In this document: positions 1 to 9,550 of the stretch, one piece after another
How the letters are laid out: each line of letters starts with the position of its first letter
How positions within the stretch are numbered: the first letter of the stretch is position 1
Assembly (NCBI GenBank): GCA_942493325.1
Contig: OW818689.1
Coordinates: 310,001 to 374,000 of the forward strand
DNA length: 64,000 bases
Origin: JAAFHB01 sp942493325
GTDB lineage: Bacteria; Bacteroidota; Bacteroidia; Bacteroidales; Prolixibacteraceae
Direction of reading: 5' to 3'
The notes under the pieces: generated by a model
What the model saw: the letters and a program-made list of their open reading frames with translations, nothing else
The model's database searches: none
What the model was told of the DNA's origin: nothing
Made by a program: the position numbers and the translations under genes

Positions 1-146
1 CGTTCAAACTTTTGCTTTTCGTGTTTTTCTTTGAAAAATATGCTCCAGTATTTTCAACCAATCAATCTAACTAACATAATAACAAGCTTAAGGGCGTTCA
101 AACTAAAGTGTTGTGATAAAAATTGCTAATCTCTCAATTAATCTTT

Positions 147-1493
147 TCAGGCAAGTCCCGCTATTCGGGACAATGTCATGTTAGTGAGTACCCTGAAGTT
201 ATAACCCAGGACACTCCACATCACCTTTGCTTTGAAATGTTTAAATCCTTTCCAGTTACAAATCCTCAAGTCGAAGCCCCGTTTGAGGTTTGAAATAGCG
301 GCTTCAATACCGCTTCGCCATTTCTTCAAACGTGTTTCCATATTGAGGCTGGTGGCAACATTTTTAAGGCTTTTTGTTACTTTATTGAATACAATATTTA
401 CTATACCTTTTGATTTGCAATGATCTAAGCTTCCCTGACTGGCATATCCGCCATCAGCAGATGAATCTCTGGGAGTTATCCCGTAGTTATCTATCACCCT
501 GTCAATGGTAGGGTTGAATAAAGTAATATCAGCTGGATTCCCCGCAGGTATAACACAATCAATGATCAGGTTGCTTTTTCCTGTGGCCAGATTTACCTTG
601 TGACCGAATTGTACTTCGCGTCCACCCTTGACAATAATGTCAGCGTGTAGTTCGTATATCGAGAACAATTTTTGGTCGTTCGGTACTGACTCGTCCTGAA
701 TCTGTTTCCGATAAGTCATGCTGTAAACCTTTTCCATCAATGGCAGCAGTTCTTCAAGTTCTGTGATAAAAATGTATGCTTTAAGGCCGAGGCTGTCGAA
801 CTTTTTTTATAATATTGGAAACCTGATTGATCGCCTTTGTGAATGTAACTAACTGTTTATTAAAGAGATCGGCTTGCTTATCTTTTGACTTGGTGACGTT
901 TATCTTGAAATAGGTGGTTTTGGCAGATTTGGTATAATCGATAAACGAAAGTACACCGACCTCTTCTTTGAGGTGGCTCAGCAGACGGTGGCTTTCATGA
1001 ATACAGTCCCAAACGAGTGAATTATTGGTCGGGTAATGAATATTGCTTTTGACAACTGTGCTGTCCTGTCTGATTTTGCTTATATCTTCATAGCCTTCGT
1101 CAATGGCAATTTTAATCAGCTCAACCAATACTTTGTGAAGGGTATCTTCACTTATTCTGAAATGAACTTCTGGAATGTCTGAAAACAAAATGGTTTGCGC
1201 TCATCAAGCTTAATAAATGTAGCACAAATCCGTGAATCGCTTTGTGCATATTCAAGTTCCCGATAGTCATAACCTTTTAACTCTTTATAAATCGCAGCCC
1301 TGACAATCTGTTCAACAGTGGGTGTATCACCACGTCCAAAATTGTTAACCTCTTCATTGCCAGCTATATCGAATTTGAAAATGCCGTAAATTTCAGGATG
1401 AAGTTCAAGAATAGTGTCGATCACACCAAACTCGGGATTCTTGGCCCAATCAGATTTTTCAAATTTCAACACCAGGTCGTTAAATATTTTCAT
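147..1493 (-). pseudogene. DDE transposase, broken by two one-base frameshifts
   Basis: Three adjacent minus-strand frames join into one transposase of about 450 residues. The first (start at 1493, MKIFNDLVLKF) ends near 1155. The second contains the RQDSTVVKSNIHYPT motif typical of the first catalytic Asp region of ISNCY-like DDE transposases. The third carries DSSADGGYAS and the C-terminal RLKKWRSGIEAAISNLKRGF block. The first break is repaired by one extra A near 1157 (GAAT to GAAAT), giving ISEISEDT. The second is repaired by one extra A in the seven-A run near 807-813. Family assignment (ISNCY group) is from motif memory and is tentative. I could not define convincing terminal inverted repeats. 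The word CGTTCAAACT occurs at 1 and again at about 95, and CGTTCAAAGT near 1631, but in direct orientation. Either a decayed insertion sequence or an intact one with consensus errors. Confidence 0.8.
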
Positions 1494-1730
1494 TATAAAA
1501 GCTATCTTTAATTCGATAACAAGATACAAAGAAGATTTGGATAAACCTAAGATATGTGCCTGATATTCATATATTTTATCTATTACAGACAGACTCTAAT
1601 TAAGACGAATTATAACCGATTACACGAATTCGTTCAAAGTTTAGGTGTTGCTCCTGGTGATAATACATAATACTATGAATAACTCTGTGAATTCAATTCT
1701 AAATAATAGTGTATTAGTATATATTCGAAG

Positions 1731-1816
1731 AAGTGACCGGGTGACTGCATTTCAAAATTGAGCAAAAACTAACGGACCACTATTCTTTACTTAAAAAGTC
1801 ACCCGGTCACTTCATT
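1731..1816. repeat. Inverted repeat, AGTGACCGGGTGACT arms
   Basis: The arm GTGACCGGGTGACT near 1733 is answered by AGTCACCCGGTCAC near 1797, separated by about 50 AT-rich bases, so the pair can form a long hairpin. The right arm recurs at 61503 after the permease gene, with AAAAA before it in both places. This marks a dispersed intergenic repeat. Confidence 0.75.
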
Positions 1817-1893
1817 TTTTTCATTTTCTCATCTTCGCCTCCCGAGAACGACATGATTCGGGATCTCCCCTTCGCCGATCGGCTGTTGAATCT

Positions 1894-2082
1894 CCGGCGC
1901 ATGGATTGGATGATTTTCAATTAAAGGTGTAGTTGCGCCGCATATTCGTTTATCGTCCTGACCCCGGGTGGCGCGATTCCGAACAATGTCAGAGCCATTA
2001 ATAATGTAAAGAATCCGGAACGCTTACCCGGGGCTACAATATGTTTCATCCCTACGGGATTGAAAAAGAGCTTTGTTTTAAT
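1894..2082. repeat. Three-hairpin intergenic repeat, copy 1
   Basis: First of four copies of a unit of about 180 bp. Each unit holds three successive hairpins: an outer GGCGCA/TGCGCC stem, a large central stem pairing CCCCGGGTGGCGCGATTCCG with a CGGAA...GCTTACCCGGGG arm, and a short AATCCC/GGGATT palindrome. This copy is the most diverged in the first hairpin. No open reading frame spans the units. Confidence 0.85.
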
Positions 2083-2454
2083 GGTTGGCAGCGGTTAAGA
2101 ATTCACACATTAAATGGTGGATAAATCTTAGCGCATCTTCGTGGCTTAGTGCCTTGGTCCCGTAATTACGAGTTAGCCGTCAGGTTAACATGTTCTTTTT
2201 CTTGAATATCCCGAATTGTTAAATCATAAAATATTTTGGGGTTATTTCAGAAAATAATTTTATCAGACTATCGCGTAGCGATTTAAGTATTGTAGAGTTA
2301 TGGTACATATTTGACCCTTTACCGCGTAGCGGTTAAACTATCATAATTCAATGAAAGGTCTTGCTCCTAAAAAGGACCTTCGTTGAATCAAATCCGAAAG
2401 CATTGGCACATTGGCAAATTGGCACATTTTCTCAACTTCGTCCTTTCGAATCTT

Positions 2455-2642
2455 GCGGCGCATGGCAGGTTCGATTTTCAATTAGTGGGTGTAGTTGCGC
2501 CGCTTTTTGTTGATCGTCGTTACCCCGGGTGGCGCGATTCCGAATAATGTCAGAGCCATTAATAAGGTAAAGAATCCGGAATTGCTTACCCGGGGTCATT
2601 AATATTCAATCCCTTCGGGATTGGAAGAGAGCTTTGTTTTAT
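2455..2642. repeat. Three-hairpin intergenic repeat, copy 2
   Basis: Second copy, same order of hairpins as copy 1 (first stem GCGGCGCA/TGCGCCGC, central CCCCGGGT/ACCCGGGG stem, AATCCC/GGGATT). It is preceded by a low-complexity stretch of ATTGGCA-type words and is followed by GAGAGCTTTGTTTTA, the same tail as copy 1, so the repeat extends past the last hairpin. Confidence 0.85.
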
Positions 2643-2866
2643 TTCTCAATTGTAAGTTGACAAATGAAAATTTCAAATTGTATGAACAATATAAAGATGG
2701 CCAAATCAATAAATCCAATCCCAATGCATTAGCAAATTTAAAAATTAACTCATTGGCATATTGGCCTTTTCTCATTTTCACCTCTTCTCATCTTCTCATT
2801 TTCTCATTTTCTCATTTTCTCACATTTTCGCCCTTTCGCCTTTTCACCCCATCGACCCTGCAATTT

Positions 2867-3012
2867 GCGGCGCATGGCAGATTCGATTTTTAATAGGGGG
2901 TGCAGTTGCGCCGCTTCTTGTTGATCGTCGTTACCCCGGGTGGCGCTTCCGATAAATCGGAACGCTTACCCGGGGTTACAAAGATTTATCCGTCAGCTGA
3001 CGGATTGCAAAA
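2867..3012. repeat. Three-hairpin intergenic repeat, copy 3 (short loop)
   Basis: Third copy. The loop of the central hairpin is about 40 bases shorter than in the other copies, but both stem arms are kept. The terminal palindrome is replaced by a different palindrome, ATCCGTCAGCTGACGGAT, which keeps the AATCC/GGATT ends. Loss of loop with retention of stems suggests structure matters more than sequence. Confidence 0.8.
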
Positions 3013-3147
3013 GATTTCTTTGCGTTCCTGGCGGTCTTTGCGTGACATTTAGAAGGATTTTAGAAAGGAAATAAGGTATTATTCGTAATTGGAATATTTT
3101 CAAATTGGCAAATTTTCTCATCCTCTCAACTTCGTCCTTTCGAATCT

Positions 3148-3335
3148 TGCGGCGCATGGTAGGTTCGATTTTCAATTAAGTGAGTAGTTGCGCCGCTTTT
3201 TGTTGATCGTCGTTACCCCGGGTGGCGCGATTCCGAATGATGTTAGAGTTATTAATAATTTGTAGAATCCGGAATCGCTTACCCGGGGCTACAAAGATTT
3301 AATCCCTCCGGGATTTGAAGATAGCCTTGAACAAG
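3148..3335. repeat. Three-hairpin intergenic repeat, copy 4
   Basis: Fourth copy, full length, with the best match between the two central arms (each ends in GATTCCG or its complement). It ends with AATCCCTCCGGGATT. The stretch between the copies is low-complexity TTTTCTCATTTTCTCA and CCTTTCGCC text. I see no gene in 1530-3445 apart from these repeats. Confidence 0.85.
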
Positions 3336-3445
3336 AAATTATAATAAATGGAATAAAATCTTTACAAACGACACCTAAACTTGGAATAAATTCGTGAAAT
3401 TCGTAATTTACACATTGGCAAATTAGCACATTTTCGCCCTTTCGC

Positions 3446-4201
3446 CTATTCGCCCGCTCGCCCGATCGTTCCTGGAATATCCGGCCCCTTCCCATCTTCT
3501 CCCGCTTCTCCCATCTCACCTTCACCATCAGTGTCCCGGTAATTCATATCCTCATGATCATCCTCCTCCTCCGTCTCTTCGTCAGCAAGTTCAGCAGGAG
3601 CCGAATGGCGGAAAAACCAGGCAAGGCCTAATCCCGAAACACCTCCCCATAAATGCGATTCCCATGATATTTCAGGCTTGGCGGGGAAGATCCCCCAAAA
3701 CAAGCCGCCATAGATTAAGGAAACAACCAAAGAAATGGTCAGTAACCTGATGTTAAAACTTATGATTCCGCTCAGAAACAAAAATGCCGCAAGACCATAA
3801 ATAACCCCGCTGACACCAATATGCAGTGCCTCACGACCGCCAAGCCAAACGAAGAGGCCCGATAACAGGTAAATCAACACAAAAATCGTGTAGGCAGATT
3901 TACGGTAAAAGAAAAAAAGCGAAAACGTAAGAATAAACAATGGAATGGTGTTCGCACTCAAATGTTCGAAATTGGCGTGTATAACCGGTGAAAAAATAAT
4001 CCCCCGCAATCCTTTAAATGCATGCGGCAGAATTCCCCAGGTTGAAAAGTCCAGTTGAAATTCAAATTCAAAAAGCTTAACAATCCACATGACCGCTACA
4101 AACATTGCAGGAATGAAAAGGGAATGCTTTACAATCCGCTTTTCAAGATTGTATTGCTCCTCTGAATAACCTCCCGGATGATAGCGTGAAAGTAGCGGCA
4201 T
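3446..4201 (-). CDS. Rhomboid-family intramembrane serine protease
   Basis: A 251-residue membrane protein. The catalytic serine motif GVSGVIYG lies in a transmembrane segment near residue 130, and the histidine partner is probably in ESHLWGGVSG near residue 180. HANFEHL before the second segment matches the conserved His-rich stretch of rhomboids. About six hydrophobic segments span residues 27-195, the usual bacterial six-helix core. The last 45 residues are very acidic (DEETEEEDDHEDM), then Gly-rich. The final residues run into the low-complexity text next to repeat copy 4, so the tail may be longer than the ancestral protein. The gene lies 16 bases downstream of the aldolase gene on the same strand and is probably co-transcribed. 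Substrates are unknown. Confidence 0.88.
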   Translation of the reverse strand: MPLLSRYHPGGYSEEQYNLEKRIVKHSLFIPAMFVAVMWIVKLFEFEFQLDFSTWGILPHAFKGLRGIIFSPVIHANFEHLSANTIPLFILTFSLFFFYRKSAYTIFVLIYLLSGLFVWLGGREALHIGVSGVIYGLAAFLFLSGIISFNIRLLTISLVVSLIYGGLFWGIFPAKPEISWESHLWGGVSGLGLAWFFRHSAPAELADEETEEEDDHEDMNYRDTDGEGEMGEAGEDGKGPDIPGTIGRAGE

Positions 4202-4217
4202 GGGTGTTAAGTTTATT

Positions 4218-5267
4218 TTAAACGGTTATATAAAGCATATCGTTTAGTAATCCTTTGAGAATGTGGGCAAAATTCATAATATCCTCTTCTGTGGTATCAA
4301 ATGAGGTCATCCACCTCACTTCTCCGCGCTGTTCGTTCCAGGTATAAAAGAAATATTCGCTTTGTAATTTCGGAATCAAATCTTTTGGGATAATCGCGAA
4401 AATTCCATTTGCATCAACTGACTGAGTGATCTCGATACCTTTGAGTTTCCGGATTTCAGTTTCGAGGATTTTAGCCATCCTGTTGGCATGTGATGCATTG
4501 ATTTTCCAGATCCCTTCCCGCAGGTAAGGGACAAACTGAGCACCCACAAAACGCATTTTGGAATATAGCTGGGCTGCCTGTTTACGAAAGTATTTACTGT
4601 TTAAGGAGAGGGCAGGGTTGAAAAAGAGGACGGCCTCCCCAATCATCATACCGTTTTTTGTTCCGCCAAACGAAAGAATATCGACTCCTGCATCCCGTGT
4701 GAAGGCTATGAACGGAAGTCCCAGCGAAACTGCGGCATTGGAGATTCTTGCACCATCCATATGAAGATACATCCCGTGCTGATGTGCCAGATCAGCCAAT
4801 GCACCAATTTCTTCCACCGAATACACTGTGCCCATTTCGGTTGCCTGGGTGATACTGATCAGTCCCGGTTGTGAATGATGTTCAAAACCAAATCCATGCA
4901 AGTATTTTTCGATCTGTGCAGGAGTGATTTTCCCGTTTTGTGTAGCGACAGGAAGTAATTTACTTCCGGTGAATTTCTCCGGAGCACCGCATTCATCGGT
5001 ATGAATATGAGCTGTTTCTGCACATATCACCGTATGAAACGATTGCAGGGCAGATTGAATCCCCAAAATATTGGCTCCGGTTCCGGTCAGAACAAAAAAT
5101 ACATCAGTGTTCTCACCAAATTCATCCTTAAACAGCCTCACCGCTTCCTGTGTCCATTTGTCGTCGCCATAACCAATTGAATGACCTACATTTGCTGATT
5201 CAATTGCCTTTAAAATATCAGGATGAATACCCGAATTATTGTCGCTTGCAAAACCTCTTTGTCGCAT
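4218..5267 (-). CDS. ltaE: Low-specificity threonine aldolase
   Basis: A 349-residue PLP enzyme of the aspartate aminotransferase fold type I. Threonine aldolases cleave L-threonine or allo-threonine to glycine and acetaldehyde. The N-terminal MRQRGFASDNNSGIHPDIL and YGDDKWTQEA segments match the family start. HMDGARISNA carries the Asp that contacts the cofactor pyridine, and SFGGTKNGMM contains the likely Schiff-base lysine. The length is normal and the start at 5267 is the natural one. It is followed closely by the rhomboid gene. The gene symbol rests on family recognition. Related beta-eliminating lyases are the main alternative. Confidence 0.88.
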   Translation of the reverse strand: MRQRGFASDNNSGIHPDILKAIESANVGHSIGYGDDKWTQEAVRLFKDEFGENTDVFFVLTGTGANILGIQSALQSFHTVICAETAHIHTDECGAPEKFTGSKLLPVATQNGKITPAQIEKYLHGFGFEHHSQPGLISITQATEMGTVYSVEEIGALADLAHQHGMYLHMDGARISNAAVSLGLPFIAFTRDAGVDILSFGGTKNGMMIGEAVLFFNPALSLNSKYFRKQAAQLYSKMRFVGAQFVPYLREGIWKINASHANRMAKILETEIRKLKGIEITQSVDANGIFAIIPKDLIPKLQSEYFFYTWNEQRGEVRWMTSFDTTEEDIMNFAHILKGLLNDMLYITV

Positions 5268-5405
5268 AGTTGTTACTTATGATATAGTTATAAACGATTA
5301 AATATTTTCTCTGTAAAAATATGGTTTGTTTTCGGCTTTTTAGTATATTACCTGCCTTGTAATTTGGATTACATTACATTTGATTATTAATTAATTCATT
5401 TTCGG

Positions 5406-6749
5406 ATGACAAAAAAAGATAAAACGGTCGTTAATATTTTTTGGATGCGACGCGATTTAAGATTACAGGATAACACCGCACTTTTTCATGCTTTAAAAAC
5501 ACGCGAAAATGTCTTACCGTTGTTTATTTTCAATCCCGATATCCTTGAACATCTGGAAGTACGTCCCGATTTCAGGGTGAACTTCATTTACAAAACACTG
5601 CTGGGAATCCAGGAATCGCTTGAAAAGATCGGATCCAGTCTTTATATCGCACATGGAAGACCGCAGGATGTATTCAAAAAAATGGCAGAAGAGTTTCATA
5701 TCTGCAGTGTATATGCAAACCGCGATTACGAACCCTATTCTGTTATGCGCGATACACACGTGGAAAGGTTTTTAAAAATCAATAAAATAGAATATCATTC
5801 CTACAAGGATCACGTTCTTTTCGAGAAAGATGAACTTGTAAAAGACGACGGAAAACCGTATACCGTTTTTACTCCCTACAAGAATAAATTCCTTGAAAAG
5901 TTAAACAAGGAGATGATTCGCCCTCTGGACACGACACAGTATTTTCACAATTTTCTGAGGACCAGGCCGTTCCCGATGTTGAGTATTGAGTTGATGGGAT
6001 TCGCCCCTTATCTTGTTGATTTCCCATCAAGGACCCTGTCGCAGAGTTTGCTGGAAGGGTACGAAGCCAACAGGGACTTTCCTGCACGTAATGGTACCTC
6101 AAAACTCAGTGTTCATTTGCGGTTTGGTACCATCAGCATACGCAAGGTGACGGCTCTGGCACTTTTGCATTCCGATACCTTTCTTTCGGAACTGATCTGG
6201 CGTAATTTCTACAGTCAGATTCTCTGGTATTTTCCGCACGTGGTGACGAGGGCTTTTAAACCGATCTACGATAATATCCGATGGGAAAATAACCTTGACC
6301 ATTTCAATGCCTGGTGCCAGGGAAAAACCGGTTACCCTATGGTCGATGCAGGTATGCGGGAACTTAATCAGACCGGGTTTATGCATAATCGTTTGCGGAT
6401 GATAACTGCCAGTTTTTTGTGTAAGCATTTGTTGATTGACTGGCGATGGGGTGAAGCTTATTTTGCAGGAAAACTGAACGACTATGAACTTGCTTCGAAT
6501 AACGGGGGGTGGCAATGGGCAGCGGGCTCGGGTTGTGATGCAGTGCCTTATTTCAGAATTTTTAATCCTGAGTTGCAGGCGAAAAAATTCGATCCCAACT
6601 CTGAATATATTAAAAAATGGATTCCCGAACTAGGTACATCTGCCTATCCGGAACCAATTATTGAGCATAAGTATGCCCGCGAAAGGGCGCTGAAGAGATA
6701 CGCACAGGGGATAAATATTACGGAAGAACCGTATGAGCCGCACTATTGA
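5406..6749 (+). CDS. phrB: Deoxyribodipyrimidine photolyase
   Basis: A 447-residue flavoprotein that repairs UV-induced pyrimidine dimers with blue light. The N-terminal alpha/beta domain begins with FWMRRDLRLQDNTALFHAL. The C-terminal FAD-binding domain shows WRNFYSQILW, GYPMVDAGMRELNQTGFMHN and the conserved NNGGWQWAAGSGCDA stretch. The final FNPELQAKKFDP block matches class I CPD photolyases. The gene is convergent with the exonuclease gene: its stop codon at 6749 abuts the other gene's stop with no spacer. A cryptochrome-like role cannot be excluded, but the substrate-binding WxWA core supports repair. Confidence 0.92.
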   Translation: MTKKDKTVVNIFWMRRDLRLQDNTALFHALKTRENVLPLFIFNPDILEHLEVRPDFRVNFIYKTLLGIQESLEKIGSSLYIAHGRPQDVFKKMAEEFHICSVYANRDYEPYSVMRDTHVERFLKINKIEYHSYKDHVLFEKDELVKDDGKPYTVFTPYKNKFLEKLNKEMIRPLDTTQYFHNFLRTRPFPMLSIELMGFAPYLVDFPSRTLSQSLLEGYEANRDFPARNGTSKLSVHLRFGTISIRKVTALALLHSDTFLSELIWRNFYSQILWYFPHVVTRAFKPIYDNIRWENNLDHFNAWCQGKTGYPMVDAGMRELNQTGFMHNRLRMITASFLCKHLLIDWRWGEAYFAGKLNDYELASNNGGWQWAAGSGCDAVPYFRIFNPELQAKKFDPNSEYIKKWIPELGTSAYPEPIIEHKYARERALKRYAQGINITEEPYEPHY

Positions 6750-8105
6750 TTATAATTCAATGATTTTAAGGCTCTTGCTGCGGTTGATATACCCTTTGAT
6801 GATTAACCGGGTATCGCGGTTATCGTTGTATTTCTGAATACAGTCGTGCAGAAAATCCAAATTGTTTGAAGAAAAATCGGCCGACAAATACCCAAAGCCG
6901 ACAAACCGCCCATTTTCAATTTTGATAATTGACTGTTCTTCATTGGTACGGCCCTGATCAACCACGAAAAAATTAGGTGACCGGTATTGGAGTGCCAGGA
7001 CTGATTTATGAACCCGCTGATTGTAACTTTCGCAGCTCTCGGCACCTGTGCATGCGCCCTGGCAGTGATGGAGCTGTGCCTGGAAGCACTCGCCCGATCC
7101 GTTGTCGAGATGACACAATTTTTTACACAATGCGTATTTTTCAGCCAGGTTATGCAGGTATTCGAGTCCTTCCTGCTGAAAGTGAAAAGTAGTCAATGGA
7201 ATATCTTCACCCTCAATCTTTTGTATTTTTAAGTTGATATAACCGTTTGTATCTTCAGACGAAAACAATCCAAAGTTAAAGGCAGACCGACGCTGCAAAC
7301 GGTTGTACAGAGGTTTGTGTTTTTTAATCTCAGCCGATTCAAGTAATAATGCAACGAGTTCACTGCCTGTTAATTCCCACGAAATATCAGCAATCTGGTC
7401 GCGCATTTTAATCGCCTTTTTTGTTTGCGAATTGTTGAAGTGTGTCAGAACGCGATGATGTATGTCTTTACTTTTTCCCACATAGATGATCGAACCCTGG
7501 TTGTCATAAAAGTAGTAAACTCCGGTCTTTCCCGGAATCGCGGCAATTTTTTCCGGGGGCAGGGGATAGGTCTGCTGAACAAACAGCGACGATTCGAGCA
7601 GGTTATTCTGTTGAATTAAAATTTCGAAGAGTTTTGCGGTTGCCAGTGCATCGCCAATTGCCCTGTGCCGGTCAGTAATCTGGATTCCTAAATCGGCACA
7701 GATATTTCCGAGCGAGTAGGAGCGGTGCCCCGGCAGGAGTTTCCGGCCCAGTTTTCCGGTACAGATTGTTTTTCGCTTGTAGTCGTAACCCAATCGCTTG
7801 AATTCCTCCTTTATAAATGAATAATCGAATGCTGCATTGTGCGCGACGAAAATTTTTCCTGCGGTCATTTCCACAATTTTTTTCGCTACCTCACAAAATT
7901 TTGGGGCATTGGCGACCATCTCGTTGGTGATTCCCGTTAGCCGGGTAATGTTCCATGGGATATTACACTCGGGATCGATCAGCGTATTGTAAGTTTCAGT
8001 CGTCGACACACCGTTGTGAAGGACTATGGCAATTTCGGTGATTTTTCCGTAAGCAGCGCCGGTACCTGTGGTTTCAACGTCGATGATGGCATACATGGTT
8101 TCCAA
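6750..8105 (-). CDS. DEDDh exonuclease fused to a GIY-YIG nuclease domain
   Basis: A 451-residue two-domain nuclease. Residues 1-165 form a DnaQ-type 3'-5' exonuclease: IIDVETTGTG carries the first acidic pair, FVAHNAAFDY the middle Asp, and HRAIGDALAT the final His-Asp of the DEDDh class. Residues about 185-290 form a UvrC-type GIY-YIG domain (GVYYFYDNQGSIIYVGKSKD). The remaining C-terminal part has a Cys-containing stretch (CKKLCHLDNGSGECF, then HCQGAC). This is the known architecture of epsilon-like/Cho-like fusion proteins of Bacteroidota, probably acting in DNA repair. The position end-to-end with a photolyase gene fits a repair role, although the two genes are convergent. Confidence 0.9.
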   Translation of the reverse strand: METMYAIIDVETTGTGAAYGKITEIAIVLHNGVSTTETYNTLIDPECNIPWNITRLTGITNEMVANAPKFCEVAKKIVEMTAGKIFVAHNAAFDYSFIKEEFKRLGYDYKRKTICTGKLGRKLLPGHRSYSLGNICADLGIQITDRHRAIGDALATAKLFEILIQQNNLLESSLFVQQTYPLPPEKIAAIPGKTGVYYFYDNQGSIIYVGKSKDIHHRVLTHFNNSQTKKAIKMRDQIADISWELTGSELVALLLESAEIKKHKPLYNRLQRRSAFNFGLFSSEDTNGYINLKIQKIEGEDIPLTTFHFQQEGLEYLHNLAEKYALCKKLCHLDNGSGECFQAQLHHCQGACTGAESCESYNQRVHKSVLALQYRSPNFFVVDQGRTNEEQSIIKIENGRFVGFGYLSADFSSNNLDFLHDCIQKYNDNRDTRLIIKGYINRSKSLKIIEL

Positions 8106-8198
8106 ATCTATCTGTCAGCAGAAGAAGTTTAATGAAAGTAAAGGTACTACAGCACTAAATCCGGAACAAGAAAATAACCGAAAATTATCAGGCCTGAC

Positions 8199-8975
8199 TT
8201 AGAACTGATTTTCAATGTGAATCCTTATCATCCGGTAAATCTCGATCACGCTGTCGTTTTTTGGAAGAGCATCGTAAAGCTGACGAATGTATTGTTTTTG
8301 ATTCAGTATCTGAAAGCTTTTCTTGAAGTTAAGATCGAAAATCCATGACATCTGGAAAATAATGAAATCGTTAAACGTTACGAGTTCACCTTTATGGGGG
8401 ATTCCGCCTTCGATAATTGTTTTGCAAACCGAGGGAGTTACGACAGGCTTATCGGTAAGGATCAGCTCCGCGGCCATATTGGGTTTACTTCTCTTATGGG
8501 TAATAAATTCAGATGTTGAGCGCCATGCGTCGAGTTTATCGGCATCGCGCAGCAATTTAATATAGAACAGTATAGATTCACCCTCCTTTTTTGGGAGTTC
8601 AGGTTTATTGTGATTTAAAATAACCTGGATTACAATATTCTGAGATATTTCGTCAAGTTTTTCGAATATCGCACTTGATTTCAGGTACTCAATACTGGCT
8701 TCCGCATGATCGGTAATTTTGGAGTCAGCATTTTCAGGACGCATTAACCATAGCCGGCCGATGTCGTGAAATAGGGCCGTGATTACAGCAATATGTTTCT
8801 CGTTTTCGCTAAGATCAAGAGCATCAGCGAGAATAAGTATGTTTTCGAGCACTCTTTCGATGTGGAGTATCGTTTTTTCAAAATTCGGATCGCTGATGTA
8901 AGGCTCAGATTTGAAAGGGGCTATATACTCTTTGAAGGCGTTTTGCATTGTTGTAATTAATTCACCCGGTACCAT
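8199..8975 (-). CDS. HD-domain metal-dependent phosphohydrolase
   Basis: A 258-residue soluble protein of the HD superfamily. The metal-binding set is visible: HIERVLENILIL supplies the first His, ALFHDIGRLWLM the HD pair, ITDHAEASIEYL a further His, and LLRDADKLDAW the last Asp. Substrate (nucleotide or cyclic dinucleotide) cannot be told from sequence. The start at 8975 is supported by a good -7 element about 25 bases upstream. It is a single gene with no operon partner. Confidence 0.82.
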   Translation of the reverse strand: MVPGELITTMQNAFKEYIAPFKSEPYISDPNFEKTILHIERVLENILILADALDLSENEKHIAVITALFHDIGRLWLMRPENADSKITDHAEASIEYLKSSAIFEKLDEISQNIVIQVILNHNKPELPKKEGESILFYIKLLRDADKLDAWRSTSEFITHKRSKPNMAAELILTDKPVVTPSVCKTIIEGGIPHKGELVTFNDFIIFQMSWIFDLNFKKSFQILNQKQYIRQLYDALPKNDSVIEIYRMIRIHIENQF

Positions 8976-8998
8976 ATTTATAGATTTAGTGATTGTTA

Positions 8999-9006
8999 CA
9001 AAAGTA
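8999..9006 (-). promoter_or_regulatory. -7 element TACTTTTG upstream of the HD gene
   Basis: On the minus strand TACTTTTG matches the Bacteroidota -7 consensus TAnnTTTG. A weak TTTA-type -33 lies about 12 to 20 bases further upstream. The element sits within the small palindrome GTTACAAAAGTAAC. Confidence 0.5.
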
Positions 9007-9116
9007 ACAATTCCGGTCTAAAGGACATTAATACGATTAAGTATTTAAGGGGAAACTCAAAAACTTAATATTGCAGATTAAAAAGCAGTTATTTTGGATG
9101 CAAATACATCAGGATG

Positions 9117-9147
9117 GTTTTATGTTACAAGAATATTACTACTTTTG
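9117..9147 (+). promoter_or_regulatory. Promoter of tRNA-Arg
   Basis: TACTTTTG at 9140-9147 is a perfect match to TAnnTTTG. A GTTTTA stretch around 9117 is in the right place for a degenerate -33. Transcription would start near 9154, about ten bases before the tRNA. Confidence 0.55.
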
Positions 9148-9164
9148 TAACCGCTTTAAGAAAT

Positions 9165-9239
9165 GGCCCCATAGTTAAATGGATAGAATGGAGGATTCCG
9201 GTTCCTTTGATCTGGGTTCGAATCCCGGTGGGGTCACCA
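9165..9239 (+). tRNA. tRNA-Arg (anticodon CCG)
   Basis: A complete cloverleaf can be drawn. The acceptor stem pairs GGCCCCA with TGGGGTC. The D arm contains AATGGATA. The anticodon stem GAGGA/TCCTT holds the loop TTCCGGT with anticodon CCG. The T arm is CTGGG-TTCGAAT-CCCGG. Discriminator A and the CCA end are encoded. CCG reads the CGG arginine codon. Confidence 0.95.
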
Positions 9240-9280
9240 ATACCGCTGTAATCAATTGATTTGCAGCGGTATTTTTTTTT
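9239..9280 (+). terminator. Rho-independent terminator after tRNA-Arg
   Basis: AATACCGCTG pairs with CAGCGGTATT across a 14-base loop, and the stem runs directly into nine T residues. It starts at the last base of the tRNA. Confidence 0.88.
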
Positions 9281-9378
9281 GCTATACACGAAAATACATG
9301 CAGTACAAATAAGCTCAAAGATCTGCTCATCGCGATTGGTTTGCACCTTATCTTAAACTAGTTTGCATTTCAGGTACA

Positions 9379-9471
9379 ATGATTAAACATGAAAAATCAA
9401 TTCATACTCAAAGCAGCTCTCAGATACTGCTGTGTCCTGAAGAAAAAGAATTCCTGAAATTGCGGGAGTAG
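9379..9471 (+). CDS. Possible 30-residue ORF in the tRNA-downstream gap
   Basis: The 270 bases between the terminator and the next gene contain one short frame, MIKHEKSIHT... ending KEFLKLRE. There is no clear ribosome-binding site and no recognisable family. It may be the remnant of a longer gene. Listed only because nothing else is visible in this gap. Confidence 0.15.
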   Translation: MIKHEKSIHTQSSSQILLCPEEKEFLKLRE

Positions 9472-9550
9472 TCAACGGTAGTGGGAGAGAGGTCCTACCT
9501 GTTATTTGCAACCGCAGAAATTGGGTCCTGGGAATTGCAATCAACGAGAA

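Noticed and set aside
1..110. Left terminal inverted repeat of the transposase element
   Set aside because: CGTTCAAACT occurs twice here and a similar word near 1631, but all in the same orientation, so they do not form inverted ends.
9125..9346. A 73-residue minus-strand protein across the tRNA
   Set aside because: It is the antisense reading of tRNA-Arg and its terminator.
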